Shown: piece after piece, positions 23,091-34,004 of the stretch
How positions within the stretch are numbered: the first letter of the stretch is position 1
How the letters are laid out: each line of letters opens with the position of its first letter
Origin: Zygnema circumcarinatum
Lineage: Eukaryota; Streptophyta; Zygnematophyceae; Zygnematales; Zygnemataceae
Reading direction: 5' to 3'
Assembly: GCA_037447605.1 (NCBI GenBank)
Contig: CM074804.1
Span: 5,282,505 to 5,346,504, forward strand
DNA: 64,000 nucleotides
The notes under the pieces: model-generated
The model's database searches: none
What the model saw: only the letters and a program-made list of their open reading frames with translations
What the model was told of the DNA's origin: nothing
Position numbers and translations under genes: made by a program

Positions 23091-25580
23091 ATGTCAGAGC
23101 CTCGTGTTACTGTTACTCTCGGAGCTGGAAGGGTGAGTTTCAGTTGCATTTTTCTATGATACGTTGCTTGTTTTTTGTCTTGTTCAACCTGCAGGAGATG
23201 CGTACAACAAAGCCCAGAATGACCAATAAGTTCCACGGATTTTCACGTCTTGTTGTAACAGGTGGCTAAATACTAAGCTTGGGATTTGGATGCTTTGTCT
23301 GGTTTCACAACCAGATGAACATGAAAGTCTTCCACCTTGAGATTTTTATTTCAAATGCAACAGTACCAGAGATTTTTCATGCAATAGGAATTCTGCCTTG
23401 ATTACATTGTACTTTGCGTGCATTGCGGAGTTTGATCACGTGTGCAGCAAACGAAGGGAATTGGAGTCAGCGAGACTGGACTGAATGTAGACAGAGTGTC
23501 GTCACTTTGCGTGTTCCTTTCTTTGCTAGAAATAAAGGAGAGACTGTGGCTTGTTCAGGTTGCACGGAAGCCTTTATCTCGCCGCCCACCAGCAATCAAA
23601 GGTCTGTATCAAGGACGCCAGGGCATGTATTCGGACCAGATAACTACAGAGAGGAGATTGAAGGATCGCTTGGGCGAATCAGCTGATGGCCAGACGGGCA
23701 TAAGGGCGAGGTTAAAGGGACTAGGCGATAACGGTGTTTCTCAACCAATTATTCGAAAGCGGTATGAAGCATAACATCCCTTACCCCTTGTACAGTTCTT
23801 GCAATTCTAAATGTACATGCAGTCACCAATCATGCTTGTCTGCAAGTCACCTTGACAAAACTTGACACTTCTTTATGCTATGTTTGTTATCATTGTGAAA
23901 TTACCACTTTTTTTTTGACTTAGAAACGACACTATACCTGAAGTGTCTGACATCTCTGCGATGCCAATCTGTCGCGCTCCTACAAATGTTGTACCTCTTC
24001 GTTTGATGTTGGCGATGCAGACAACGGCAGGAAGACGATAAGTGGCAACATGATTTATACAACGCAACCACTTCGGGTATCCACTTGCCCATAAACATTT
24101 TCATCTGCAAGCTACCGTGTGGATTTAAAGAGCACAGTCAGCACGATACTGTACACCATAGTGAATGAACTGGTTTGCTGTCGTCAATAGCCAGGTGCAT
24201 TTATGGTAAGCATTCTTAACTAATTGGCTGCCCGCCGTTAGCATAATCATCCCACGTCACTTTTAGCAGTAGAATAAGCAAAAGTCTTAAATAAGAAACC
24301 ATTCGTTTTTTTTCTCTTAAAGAGTGAATTTTCAATGAGCAACACAGTTCGGCATTTTTAGGATTTAAATGCTTCTCTTAACCATTTGACATGGACAGAC
24401 GGTGGAGGGCGAGCTGCACTAGTTGGAGATTTGCGTTCTCGTCTGAGCAGGCGCCCTGCTGGAGCAATACGTGTGGGAAATTCTGGGAATGCGAGAGACT
24501 TAAGGGAAAAGCTTTCTGGTATAGCCATGGATACCGGCGGAAGAGCTGCTCCTCCGGCCAAGCAGAGGCGTTTGACATCAATAGTTGGAAGTGGACAAGT
24601 AGATGCCGCGCCGAGTCCGGTTGCTACTCGTGTCACTCAGCCCGTGAAGCCTGCCAACACTCAGGTGACGAGCTGCACTGTTTCTCTGCTGGAGCTTCCT
24701 GAGTGGTGCGTTTCAGAATACTGTGGCACCATTCTCAATCTGATAAGGGCTTACTTGTGTTAGGGGTGACAGTCACGACTGCCAAATTCCACAAAGACGG
24801 TTGCTTCATTCCTGACGTCACTGGGTTTGGCCAAGTACGTTGCAGCTTTTCAAGCAGAAGAGGTATTGTCAACCCCTCCTCTCTGTACAAGCGTTTGCGC
24901 TTTCACTGACCTCCTTCTCTCCTAATGGTTTCTCAATGTAAGTTGTATTCCGATTAAGGCCTTGCACTGTCTGAGCTTTCTTTCACTGGAACAGGGTGGT
25001 TGTCTGGTGTCAGACCAAAGCACCCTTAGAAACTAAGAGTGACTTATCTATGAACCATGTATTTCTGAAAAATGAGTTGTTTGCAGAAGCGAATTGTGTT
25101 TTTTGTTGGCTTTAGGCCTTAGCTTTTGGCAATTTAATCAGCGAGCAGTTTGCAAGGAGCAAGCTTTGACCGCAAGTGCTACTGCTATTGCCTGCTTGTC
25201 TGCAATGTCTGCGTACCCATGGAGTCCCCTAACCTCCATGCAATCTTGAGTTTGACGACATGCAGGTTGACATGCAAGCTTTGCAGCATTTCCGGGATGA
25301 AGATTTGAAGGAGATGGGCATTCCAATGGTGAGCTGCAAATCAAATAACGAGGATTCAGCTAACTTATGGAAATTATCTCACAACACTATTTACTGGAGC
25401 TCAAATGAAAAGAACAACAAGAAGCATGCAGCGCCTGTGTCCGATGTACAGATCAGAGCTGGGGGGACTTCCAAGCAGTGGGAGTGCACAGGGAGCTGAC
25501 TCATGCGCTGCCTGCACGGTGCCACGCAGGGACCGAGGAAGAAGATTCTGCTCTCTTTGAAACCGGAAGGATCGTCATAG
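23091..25580 (+). CDS. SAM-domain protein of plant type
   Basis: Six exons, join(23091..23132, 23559..23733, 24399..24664, 24797..24862, 25266..25328, 25530..25580), keep phase at every junction and encode 220 residues. The N-terminus MSEPRVTVTLGAGR resembles the start of plant SAM-domain proteins of this size. The middle is basic, with two DLRxxL/RARLKGL-like elements (RRLKDRLG, GDLRSRLSRR, DLREKLSG). The C-terminus, about residues 160-218, is a sterile alpha motif: VASFLTSLGLAKYVAAFQAE, then VDMQALQHFRDEDLKEMG, then IPMGPRKKILLSL. SAM domains mediate protein-protein (sometimes RNA) contacts and polymerisation; partners are unknown. An acceptor at 23052 just upstream suggests a 5' UTR intron. 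The gene lies alone, with 1.8 kb to RMI1. Confidence 0.85.
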
Positions 25581-27436
25581 CAGGAGCACGAGGTGACTGC
25601 AGTCCAGGTGGCACACCTCGTGCCTATCTGCTCTTTTAAAATGGAGGGATGGTTGTTTCACACATGTCAAGTTTCCGATTCTTCATTTCATTACTGGCGG
25701 AGCCTTTGTTGATGAATGTTATCATGCTCGTTCCAAGATTACTTTTTCAAAAAACGTGGTCTCGTTCCTAGCGACTAATTGTGTCCTGGCCTGGCTTCTC
25801 CTGTATCTGAGGCCAAAGAGAGCGAGATGTCACACCGCGCAGCGGGATGTTGTCCATCCTCCGCAAAATCTAACCGCCTGCTGCAACACTGTGCTTGGCC
25901 GCCAGGCGCTGGGGGCAGGAAAACCAACGAGGGAAACTGAGCGATTCACACAGCATACGCCGAGTAGGTGCTGGCACAGGCAAAATTTTGCACAGATCTA
26001 CTTCAAAAGGAAATGAGTCTGGCTGGTTTCCATCGACAACAAAGAACATTAATGTCCTAAGTTGTTTCATTGAAACGAATTTGCCGATTCAACATGAGCC
26101 TCAGCAGCTGAAAGGACAACCTAAACCCTACGCATGTCTGCTTCTTCGAAAAGTGAAAACACTGCTGTCCTGGTAACCACCCGCATTCCCAAGACGCCCA
26201 CGGAACTGAAACGCGGAAAGAATGAACAAGGGAGACTTGGGGAAAGCGCTCCCAGCGGCAACTGATAGGCGGCAGCGAACGGTTTCCCAATGCCGAAGCA
26301 GGGACGCTTTTATGATATGGAATGGACCAAGCGCTGGAAAATGAACTAGGCAATTCGAGGACCGAGAATGAAGTCGAAGGTCTGATCGAGTGGTCCCCGC
26401 ATAGTAATGAACACGACTTGCCCGAGACTTTGTGACAGAACGGAGAGAGCATAGGTGCATTGCCGCACATCAGAGAAAAAGGATGAAGCTATTTCACTTT
26501 CTATGGTGTGTGTACTTCCATTCATCTGGAAGTTTCATCTTGGAGCTAAAATCACAAATTCCGCTCGTAGATGTATTTATGTGCACTCTTGGAACAAGCA
26601 TAGTTTGAAAGTTAACACATTGAAAACAACATCACCCATCTATGGGTGGCAATACAAGCCAAGCAACCAACGAAGAGCGATATCCACGTTTCAAGAATTT
26701 ATTTTTATTTGGAGTCCCTTTCGCAAAAAATTGAGGCCCCTCATTCACTTTGACAGCCTATTATTCACAATGGGAAAAAAAAAAAAAAAAACCTGATTCC
26801 ATGTAAACTCCACGGCCACCAGCAGCACTTCATTTTTCTAATTGGACGAGGCATTCCAGTACACGATAAAGGTTGCTCAGTTCCTTTATCCAAATATGTT
26901 GTGCCTGAAACAGGGTGAAACAAGAACATCAGTTCACACTCATAAGTCATTACAACCCACCAACGTGCTACATGCATTTAGCCTGCATATCCAACTTCGG
27001 AGGAGAAGAATCATGAAGTCGCATGCAGCCTGCTAGTTCTGAATCATCATGCGGAGCATGTCTGTCAGTCATTGGAAAGAAACCCGTTGGACCCTTTACT
27101 GCAAACGCAAAAGCAGCTTTGCAGAATTCCACTCATTTAAGAAACCGTTAGTCCTGTGGGTGTGAGAGAAGGCGGTTACAGGCATACCTTGCGATTGCTG
27201 AAAAGGATGTTCGCAAATATTTGCCGTCATAAAAAATCAACGTAGACAGACGCCTGTCAAGCGCGTTACCTTTTTCAACCTTTGCCAACAGGCGGGCACA
27301 TCGAGTGTCTTTCATGAACGAGAGGTATAAAAAAAATCCCCAAGCTCCTGGATTATCCCCAATATAGCACCGGCCTGTTTGTCCATTTACCACTCCTTTT
27401 CAAGAGGAAATGGCCAACTTCCCGTGCTCTTTGACA
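25581..27436. other. Intergenic, no supported gene
   Basis: Between the convergent SAM-domain and RMI1 genes. Contains an A17 run at 26775-26791 that may mark an old poly(A) insertion or be a simple repeat. Short frames have no splice or family support. Confidence 0.5.
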
Positions 27437-29723
27437 TCAGCATTCTCTGTTCACCAACTCCAGCAGCCTCCGAGAATCAATTCTGTCTGCTCCAGCTGAC
27501 ATGGCCACAACAAGTACTAATTCCTCTACATAATCCCACTCCACCTCAACAACCCCCTCAAACTCCTCTAAAAACACCTCCATGTTTTTCAATTTCCTCT
27601 TCACCTTCCTTTCACGTTCTGTTCCGTGGCATAGTAGAGATGCCACTGCCTCTTCTGCTGTTATCCCTAAAATCTGCTCAATCACTGGCTCATCGACACG
27701 GGCACTGCACAGAAGACTACCATCCTCCAGCGTCACCACTAATCCAAAGTTTTCCATTTTAAACTCTTTTACAGAAGTAAACAAACACTTGATCCAGTGG
27801 CGACCTGTAAAACCGACCGTTTGGCTGGGCGCAACATTACTTCTTGGATCTGGTCTCAACAGGGTGGCCAAATAAGTGAATGAACGACCCCCCACCTGCC
27901 TCAAATCTGCATCCTCGGCTGATCGCTGCCGAGAGGTTCCTTCGTTTATGATCACTATCTGCACATCTGAATCTTCATCCAGATCTGCAGGACCCCCGCC
28001 CTGCTCCGTTGCTCTTCCTCTATCTAACGTTTCTCGATTATCTGCTTCTTCTGGATTGGAATGAATCAAACCACTTCCGATCGAAGAACCTGGCAGATGT
28101 TCTGTATCAGCGGTCTGTGCATGGTGGGGTTGCTGATGTCTAACCCTTTGACTTGGAAAGAATGTTGCTTCTGGAGCAACTGACTGCCCAGCAGCGGTAT
28201 GTTCTCCAGGTTGCATGGATCCTGTCTCCATCTCTGTCCTTACACGCTCCCTTTGCTCTGTCTCTGCTGAACTTACAGAGCCAGAGGCCCTTCCAAAATC
28301 TCTAGTAGCCTCCTGCTGCGATACCCTCTGCTCTGAGGTTCTCTGAGCTACGGACTCCATCTGAGGCATGGTTTCTGCCGCGTTTCCCTCACTGTCGTTC
28401 GACCAAGCAGCAGCTGTAGCCTCCTCTCTAAGAGACGGTGTAGGAGGTCCTCCTCCAACTCTGCCAGCTGCGCCTCGTCTGCCTCTTCTCCTCGCACCCC
28501 TTGCCGGTTGGTTCCATCTTTTAACTGCTTTTTTCCTCGCCTTTTCTAAAGCTTCAACGCAGCCGCCAAGGACCTCAACACTTTCAGGCGACAATAGAAG
28601 CAACCCTCGCCTAACGGGGACGTTCCGCACCACTATTTTGACACCGGCTGGCATATGAATTGCAATTGCGGAGATGCGGCGGTACTCAATTGCGGCGACT
28701 CGCTGCACGCCGTCTGTCAAGCTGAGCTTAAGGCACCGCCCTGGAGGTTCCCCGCCACTCTCGTTGTGGCGCTCTTTTGCAGGAGTGCTAATATCCATGG
28801 CTTCGTCAACCTGCCCAAACAAGAAAGAAGCAAAACATTTCCGTACTTTCTTGTGAAATGCATCTCCGGAGAGCTAAAAGCTGTCAATTGACGTTGTATG
28901 TGAAATAACATCTAGGAAGTACAATACACTACAGACAGTGCACGAGTGACTTTGCAGACTCCCACCAAAAAACGCTCATCAAAAACGTTTAAAAGGCTTT
29001 TCGTAAAATAACCGTTCACCTCCTAAATATTATAAGTATATTTATCCGAAGAGTAGTGTGACCGTATGCTGAATTAAATGCTGGGGAGAAAATCTCCTTG
29101 CATGCTCAGCTAAGGAGATAGAAGTGAGCTTAAAGGAGAACAATTCGAACAAGTGTGTCCTCCATGTAGCACATTTTTCAAATTAACGATAGGATGCGAT
29201 GAAATTTCAGCTCATAGCTCTGCCTTCCTTCTTTTCATACTTAATCTAATTCCACCCGCATTCTTCATCCCGATCAGCCCGCCTTTTCCATGACATATAC
29301 AAGCACTTCTAGGGTTAAGAGTTTCTCGGAAAACCTAAAGGCGGTAGAAATCCTGGAGAATTCAAAGCCTGAAACCAGAGTATCCCATCTAAATTTTGAA
29401 GCCACTATACACTGGAACGCCATGACCCGAAGCCCCGACAATACTCCCCAAAAAGAGCGAGTAGCAGATTCCACCTGCAGCACGAAGGGCCCTGCCAGTG
29501 TGGCGTTGTGCAGCGCCGCCACGGCGGGCGGCAGCGTCCCCGCGCCGGAGGCGTTCATGTCGGAGAGGAGGAACTGCGCCAGCCACCGCTCCGGCTCCGC
29601 CACCGCCGCCGCAGCCCCCGCTGCCGAACGTGCGCCCTCCAGATGCTCCGCGCATGCCTGAAGCCACTCGCTCCGCACCGCCACGCCCGCCGCCCGCAGC
29701 ACCTCCTGTGCCGCGGCCGCCAT
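27437..29723 (-). CDS. RMI1: RecQ-mediated genome instability protein 1
   Basis: Two exons, complement(27437..28810, 29475..29723), joined in phase 0 between FVLQ and VDEAMDIS, encode 540 residues. The N-terminal helical part (GVAVRSEWLQACAEHLE, QFLLSDMNASGAGTLP) leads into the RMI1 OB-fold (RCLKLSLTDGVQRVAAIEYR, MPAGVKIVVRNVPVRRGLLL). A disordered linker (about residues 190-390) follows, then a second C-terminal domain (GGRSFTYLATLL, IKCLFTSVKEF, DGSLLCSARVDEPVIEQILG) like that of plant RMI1. RMI1 is the scaffold of the RecQ helicase-topoisomerase 3 alpha complex that dissolves double Holliday junctions in the nucleus. Start chosen at the ATG 29721-29723 in a CpG-rich context; the frame continues upstream, but through low-complexity promoter sequence. 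The gene is divergent from RBR gene 2 with 690 bp between starts. Confidence 0.93.
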
Positions 29724-30413
29724 GGCCTCGCGCAGTCCCCGCTTAGCGCGGGCGAGGACACTTCGCTCGAGCTCTCTGCGACTGCGGCCCTCCCTCGACC
29801 CGCCCTGGGCCGTCCGTCCGTCCGTCCGTCGTTCGGTCGGTCGGTCGGTTCCTGGTCGGTCGGTCCGATCGAGCCGAGGGAACAAACAGATCGCATGTTG
29901 CTTCTAGAAGTAGTACTCGATGCTCCGAGATGCGCATTTAAACCGCAGGAAAACGTACCAGTTCTTTATTTATGTGTACCATACTCTCCTCTACTTCCCT
30001 ACTTCCCTTTTTTGGGGGTTGTCAGACTTCGCAGAATCTTATGAAAAGCGTCACGAAAGCAGAAGTTACGGAAGCACTCGTCCGCAAGGGGCCCGCTGCG
30101 GACTGGCAGAGGTAGCTGCACTGGCGATTCGCCTCACCATATCTCATATTAATTATTGCATTGCGAGCTCGATGCTGTGCGTATGATCTGGAACGCGCGC
30201 AGGAGGATCCACCTGCGACGACTTTTGGATGCGGTCGACTGCGGCTTGCTGCGGAGGTGAACTTTGCAAGGGTGGACTGGAGGGAGGGAGGGAGGGAACT
30301 GGAAAGGGAGGCCCTGGCTTGTTCGCTCATGGCTGCCGAGCGACGCCCATCCTTTTGAAGAATGAAGGAGCGCTCGCCTGCCTAGGGTGGCACCCGCTCC
30401 TGTTCTCCGTGAT
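29724..30413. promoter_or_regulatory. Shared RMI1 / RBR2 intergenic promoter region
   Basis: The 690 bp between two divergent ATGs must hold both promoters and 5' UTRs. It includes a (TCCG)n then (GGTC)n simple repeat at about 29811-29867 and GGAGGGAGGGAGGGA near 30280. I cannot identify a TATA box with confidence. Confidence 0.5.
29811..29867. repeat. TCCG/GGTC tetranucleotide tract
   Basis: Four-base units CGTC/TCCG run into TCGG/GGTC units about 30 bp 5' of the RMI1 leader. It could fold on itself because the two halves are near-complementary. Confidence 0.7.
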
Positions 30414-32955
30414 ATGGCGAATTTCATGACCTCCGATGCATCCGAACCGGTCGCTGCTCACCTTTTCGGCGTTGAGGTTGACAGAGCAACCGCGGAGGCC
30501 TACGATCTGGATTTTGCTTTCCAGCTGCAGATGGCGGAAGCCATGGCGGCTTCAAGTGGACAGCCCTTGCCCGCTCAGAGTATAGTTGCACCTGTGATCT
30601 TGGATACCGATGATGTTGCGTTTACCTTTGAGTTACAACAGACTGAGCTTCAGCAGTTCAAGCAATTCTGGCAGGATCGCGAGGTTGCAGAAGATGAAGC
30701 AAAAGAAACTCAGATGGAGTTATCGCTGCGACTGCATGACAGTTCATTCGCGACGGGTTTGCTAAATATCTCTGATGACGAATGGGAAGATCGGGGCGAC
30801 TTGTTGGGAGCTCCTTATGATCCGACGCAAAGTGCGGCTATTCAGTGTGTCCTGCAGTTTAATGGAGCCGCCAGGGGAAACCCGGGTCATGGAGGCGCCG
30901 CTGCAGTATTAAAATCATCTGATGGAGCTGTCTTGGGAGTGGTAAAAAAGTATCTCGGTGATAATGTAACTTACGATTTTGCTGAATACTCTGCACTTTT
31001 AGAAGGATTGGAGCTATCGATTGCTTGTGGAGTCAAACGCATTACAGTGTTTGGAGATTCAGAAGCTGTATGCAACCAAGTTAGTGGCCATTGGAGATGT
31101 CAACATCGTAATCTGGTTCCTTTGTTGGACCGTGTACAGCATATTCAGTCAAGATTTGAACAATTTTCAATTCAGCAACAGCCGAGAGAAAGTAATTCGC
31201 ATGCAGACCGTCTTGCAAACGAGGCTATCGATGAGCATGTTGCGGGAGCCCATTCTAAACTGGCACAGGAGAAGAAAAAGAAAAGGAACAAGAAAAGGAG
31301 AAAGAAAACAATCCAATGTGCTATCTGTCTCGAAGACCTTCCAGCAACTCTGCTTGATTGTATCGAAGCTTGTGGGCACGAGTTTTGTCGAAGCTGTTTA
31401 GGAACTTATGCTGAGGTGAGAGTCAAGGACAAGCAAGTACCAATTTTGTGTCCGCACCCAGATTGCCATCAAGTCTTATCGAGAGATGAATGCGGACGTA
31501 TCCTCCCACCAGCCTCCCTTCAGCTGCTCACTCTAATGGAAACGGAAGCAGCGATTCCGGATTCTGAAAAGGTTTATTGCCCTTTTCCTGACTGCTCGAC
31601 ATTGATGGCATTGGGAATTGATACTTCCAGGCCAAGCAGCAGCTCACAACCTCCCTCATCAACCATCGGTGCGGCAGAATGTCATAAATGCTTTCGTTTG
31701 TTTTGCGTGGAATGCCAAGTGCCGTGGCATTCCGAGCGGACGTGTGAGGAATACCAGGCGCTGCCGCCGGATATGCGTGGTGCTGAGGATATGAAGCTGT
31801 ACCAATTGGCTGAAAAGCAAAAATGGCGGCGATGTGCAAAGTGTGGTCGTATGATTGAGCTTGCATCTGGCTGCTATCATATGACCTGCAGGTAACATTC
31901 CATGGCTCCATCGTTCACCATTGTCCTGTTCTATCTGTATCATATTGCAGACTTTGTTGTACTGACATATGGAAGCCATTGTGGAATGGTGATGGCGCCA
32001 TAGTAATAAGGGCCCTTCTCTTTTTGCACTCTTTGCGTCCTTCACCTATTCTTTCAATGATGCCCTGATCTTTTTGACATTTGTACGCCCATTACTTCTT
32101 GATACGTATCTGGTGTGGAACTATGTTGCTATCTTCTGCATGAGTTACTGTACGAGGTGCTCTTACGTTTTACCTTTTCCCCTAAGTTTCTTAGCTATCC
32201 CACGATCGATACAAGTCAAGGTCATTCAAATTTGGCAAGGTGTTCTAGATTGCTGTTTGATTGTATTCTGAAAGTCGACCACCCATGTGCCTTCCAACAG
32301 TGCGGGAAGATACGAATGGAAATCTCATGCTCCTTTTTTTATAATTGATAATGTTCTAAACTACTTGAGTTTTTTTTTGCGTTGGTCAGGTGTGGATACG
32401 AGTTCTGCTACACGTGCGGCGCTAAATGGCAGGGTGGTGCAGCCACCTGCCACTGTACTCTCTGGGACGAGAGAAACATCATAAGGGATGTGCAGATGGG
32501 CGGAGAACCTGAAGCACGGCCTTTACGGTAAGGAGAACATCTTGTCCCTTTGTCGGGCTTACCATGCATTTCTCTGCTCATTATTTTCCCTACAGAAAAA
32601 ATAGGATCTACTGGTTAGAGACAGATGGCTGTCTATCTTTCCTCGTCTTTGCGTGCGTCTTTTCGTCTGACGAGCTGGTCTTGAGAATTCCCAAGCCCTG
32701 GAATTTATTAGCTGAGCGGACTCTAAATCCCAGCGACTGTTTCCCTCTCTTTGATACGCTTGCTTCAACTCGTAGTATCTGGCCTTGCTTCTTGCTTTGC
32801 TTTTTCAGTCACGTTCACTGATACAGCCGTTTTTCTCCATCGTGCAAAATCAAATGGAACTATCAAATAGCAACGTTGACAATGATAACTACTATGACAA
32901 CTATGACGACGAGGATGACGATGACGACTACGATGACGACTACGATGATGACTGA
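30414..32955 (+). CDS. RNase H-like/RING-IBR-RING E3 ubiquitin ligase 2
   Basis: Three exons, join(30414..31891, 32390..32527, 32871..32955), about 566 residues. The first ATG is at 30414 (MANFMTSDASEP). Order: an N-terminal region of about 130 residues with acidic helices; RNase H-like domain (FNGAARGNPGHGGAAAVLKS, AEYSALLEGL, VFGDSEAV, NSHADRLANEA); a lysine-rich linker (EKKKKRNKKRRKKT); RING1 CAICLED and CGHEFCRSC; IBR YCPFPDCSTLM and CQVPWHSERTCEEY; RING2 RCAKCGRMIELASGCYHMTC then RCGYEFCYTC. RNase H retains Glu, Asp and Asp but has Asn for the first catalytic Asp. The first intron sits at exactly the same codon as in RBR gene 1. The last exon is my best phase-keeping choice (acceptor TCAAATAG) and gives a tail of Asp, Asn and Tyr (DDEDDDDDYDDDYDDD). 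Other acceptors give a different end. Confidence 0.88.
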
Positions 32956-34004
32956 CGGGAACTCCCATATGGACTTCCACATGCTATCCATGTCGTGTTG
33001 TCGGAAGCGTTCTTTCACCGATCCAGTCCTCAATGCAGGAGGCGAAGGAAAAAGGATATGGTCTGTCGCAGATGGCAGGATCGCAGGATGTTAACTACAA
33101 GACGCTACTTTGCTTAAGTCATTTTTTGGTAGAGAGTGGAAGCTGCTGGAGGAGAGGGAGCCGTGAAAAGCACAAGGGCGATGCCAGTGTCAGGCTTCGA
33201 GAGAAGATCTCGTTGATTGTAAATGCGTCTTTGATGATTGTGTTAGGCTATTGGACAATCAACAAAATTCCGTAGGCAGAAAATAACTGACTCAATCTGA
33301 ACAGAAGCAACCAATACTCTGATTTTTTTGCTCTAGATGAATTGTTGCCTCTGCAAGGTAGCTGTGAGCTACTCCATCGCAGAAAAACTGAGCTCCTGTT
33401 CCCTACAGGAGTTCCGCATGCTGCAAGGAGTCCCCGACTCCAACACCCTTCTCACAAAACAAGGACAAAGGAATAAACTTTTTCCTCTCAAAGGACGTCA
33501 GACCTGAAGCTTTTTGGTCACTGGTAAGAAGAAGAAGAAAGAGGAAGAAGAATGGGTGATTCCAAAACTCGTTGTTGTCCGCAAACGACGTAAAAAAAAG
33601 TGATTCCACAGATGGAGTGGATAGCTCCTTAAAGCGCTCGAGATGGAAATTCACGTAAGCGGACACAGACTTCCGCTTGACAATAGGACCCTGCAGACAG
33701 GCCATCCCTGCCAAGGATAATGTGACGACTTAATTAACGCCTCACATCTATAAGCATTAAACAAATTGCATCATCACTTCATGGCTAGAAGTTTTATAAC
33801 CTTCAGTCAGGCGTCGCTTCAGTCTAGCTGGTGTCCTTTTATTGACCAGACGATGAGCAGGTGACGAATAGACCTGTCCCTCAAAACGACATATATTTAC
33901 TATTCATCAACTATGACAATCAGAGACACAAGGAGAACGGACGACACTACATAGCAATTTTGTATGTCCTAGGCTTGAATAACATAACTTATCAACAAGA
34001 AGGG
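32956..34004. other. Intergenic, no supported gene
   Basis: Convergent 3' flanks of RBR gene 2 and MutS2. Short frames are present on both strands, none with domain similarity. Confidence 0.5.
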
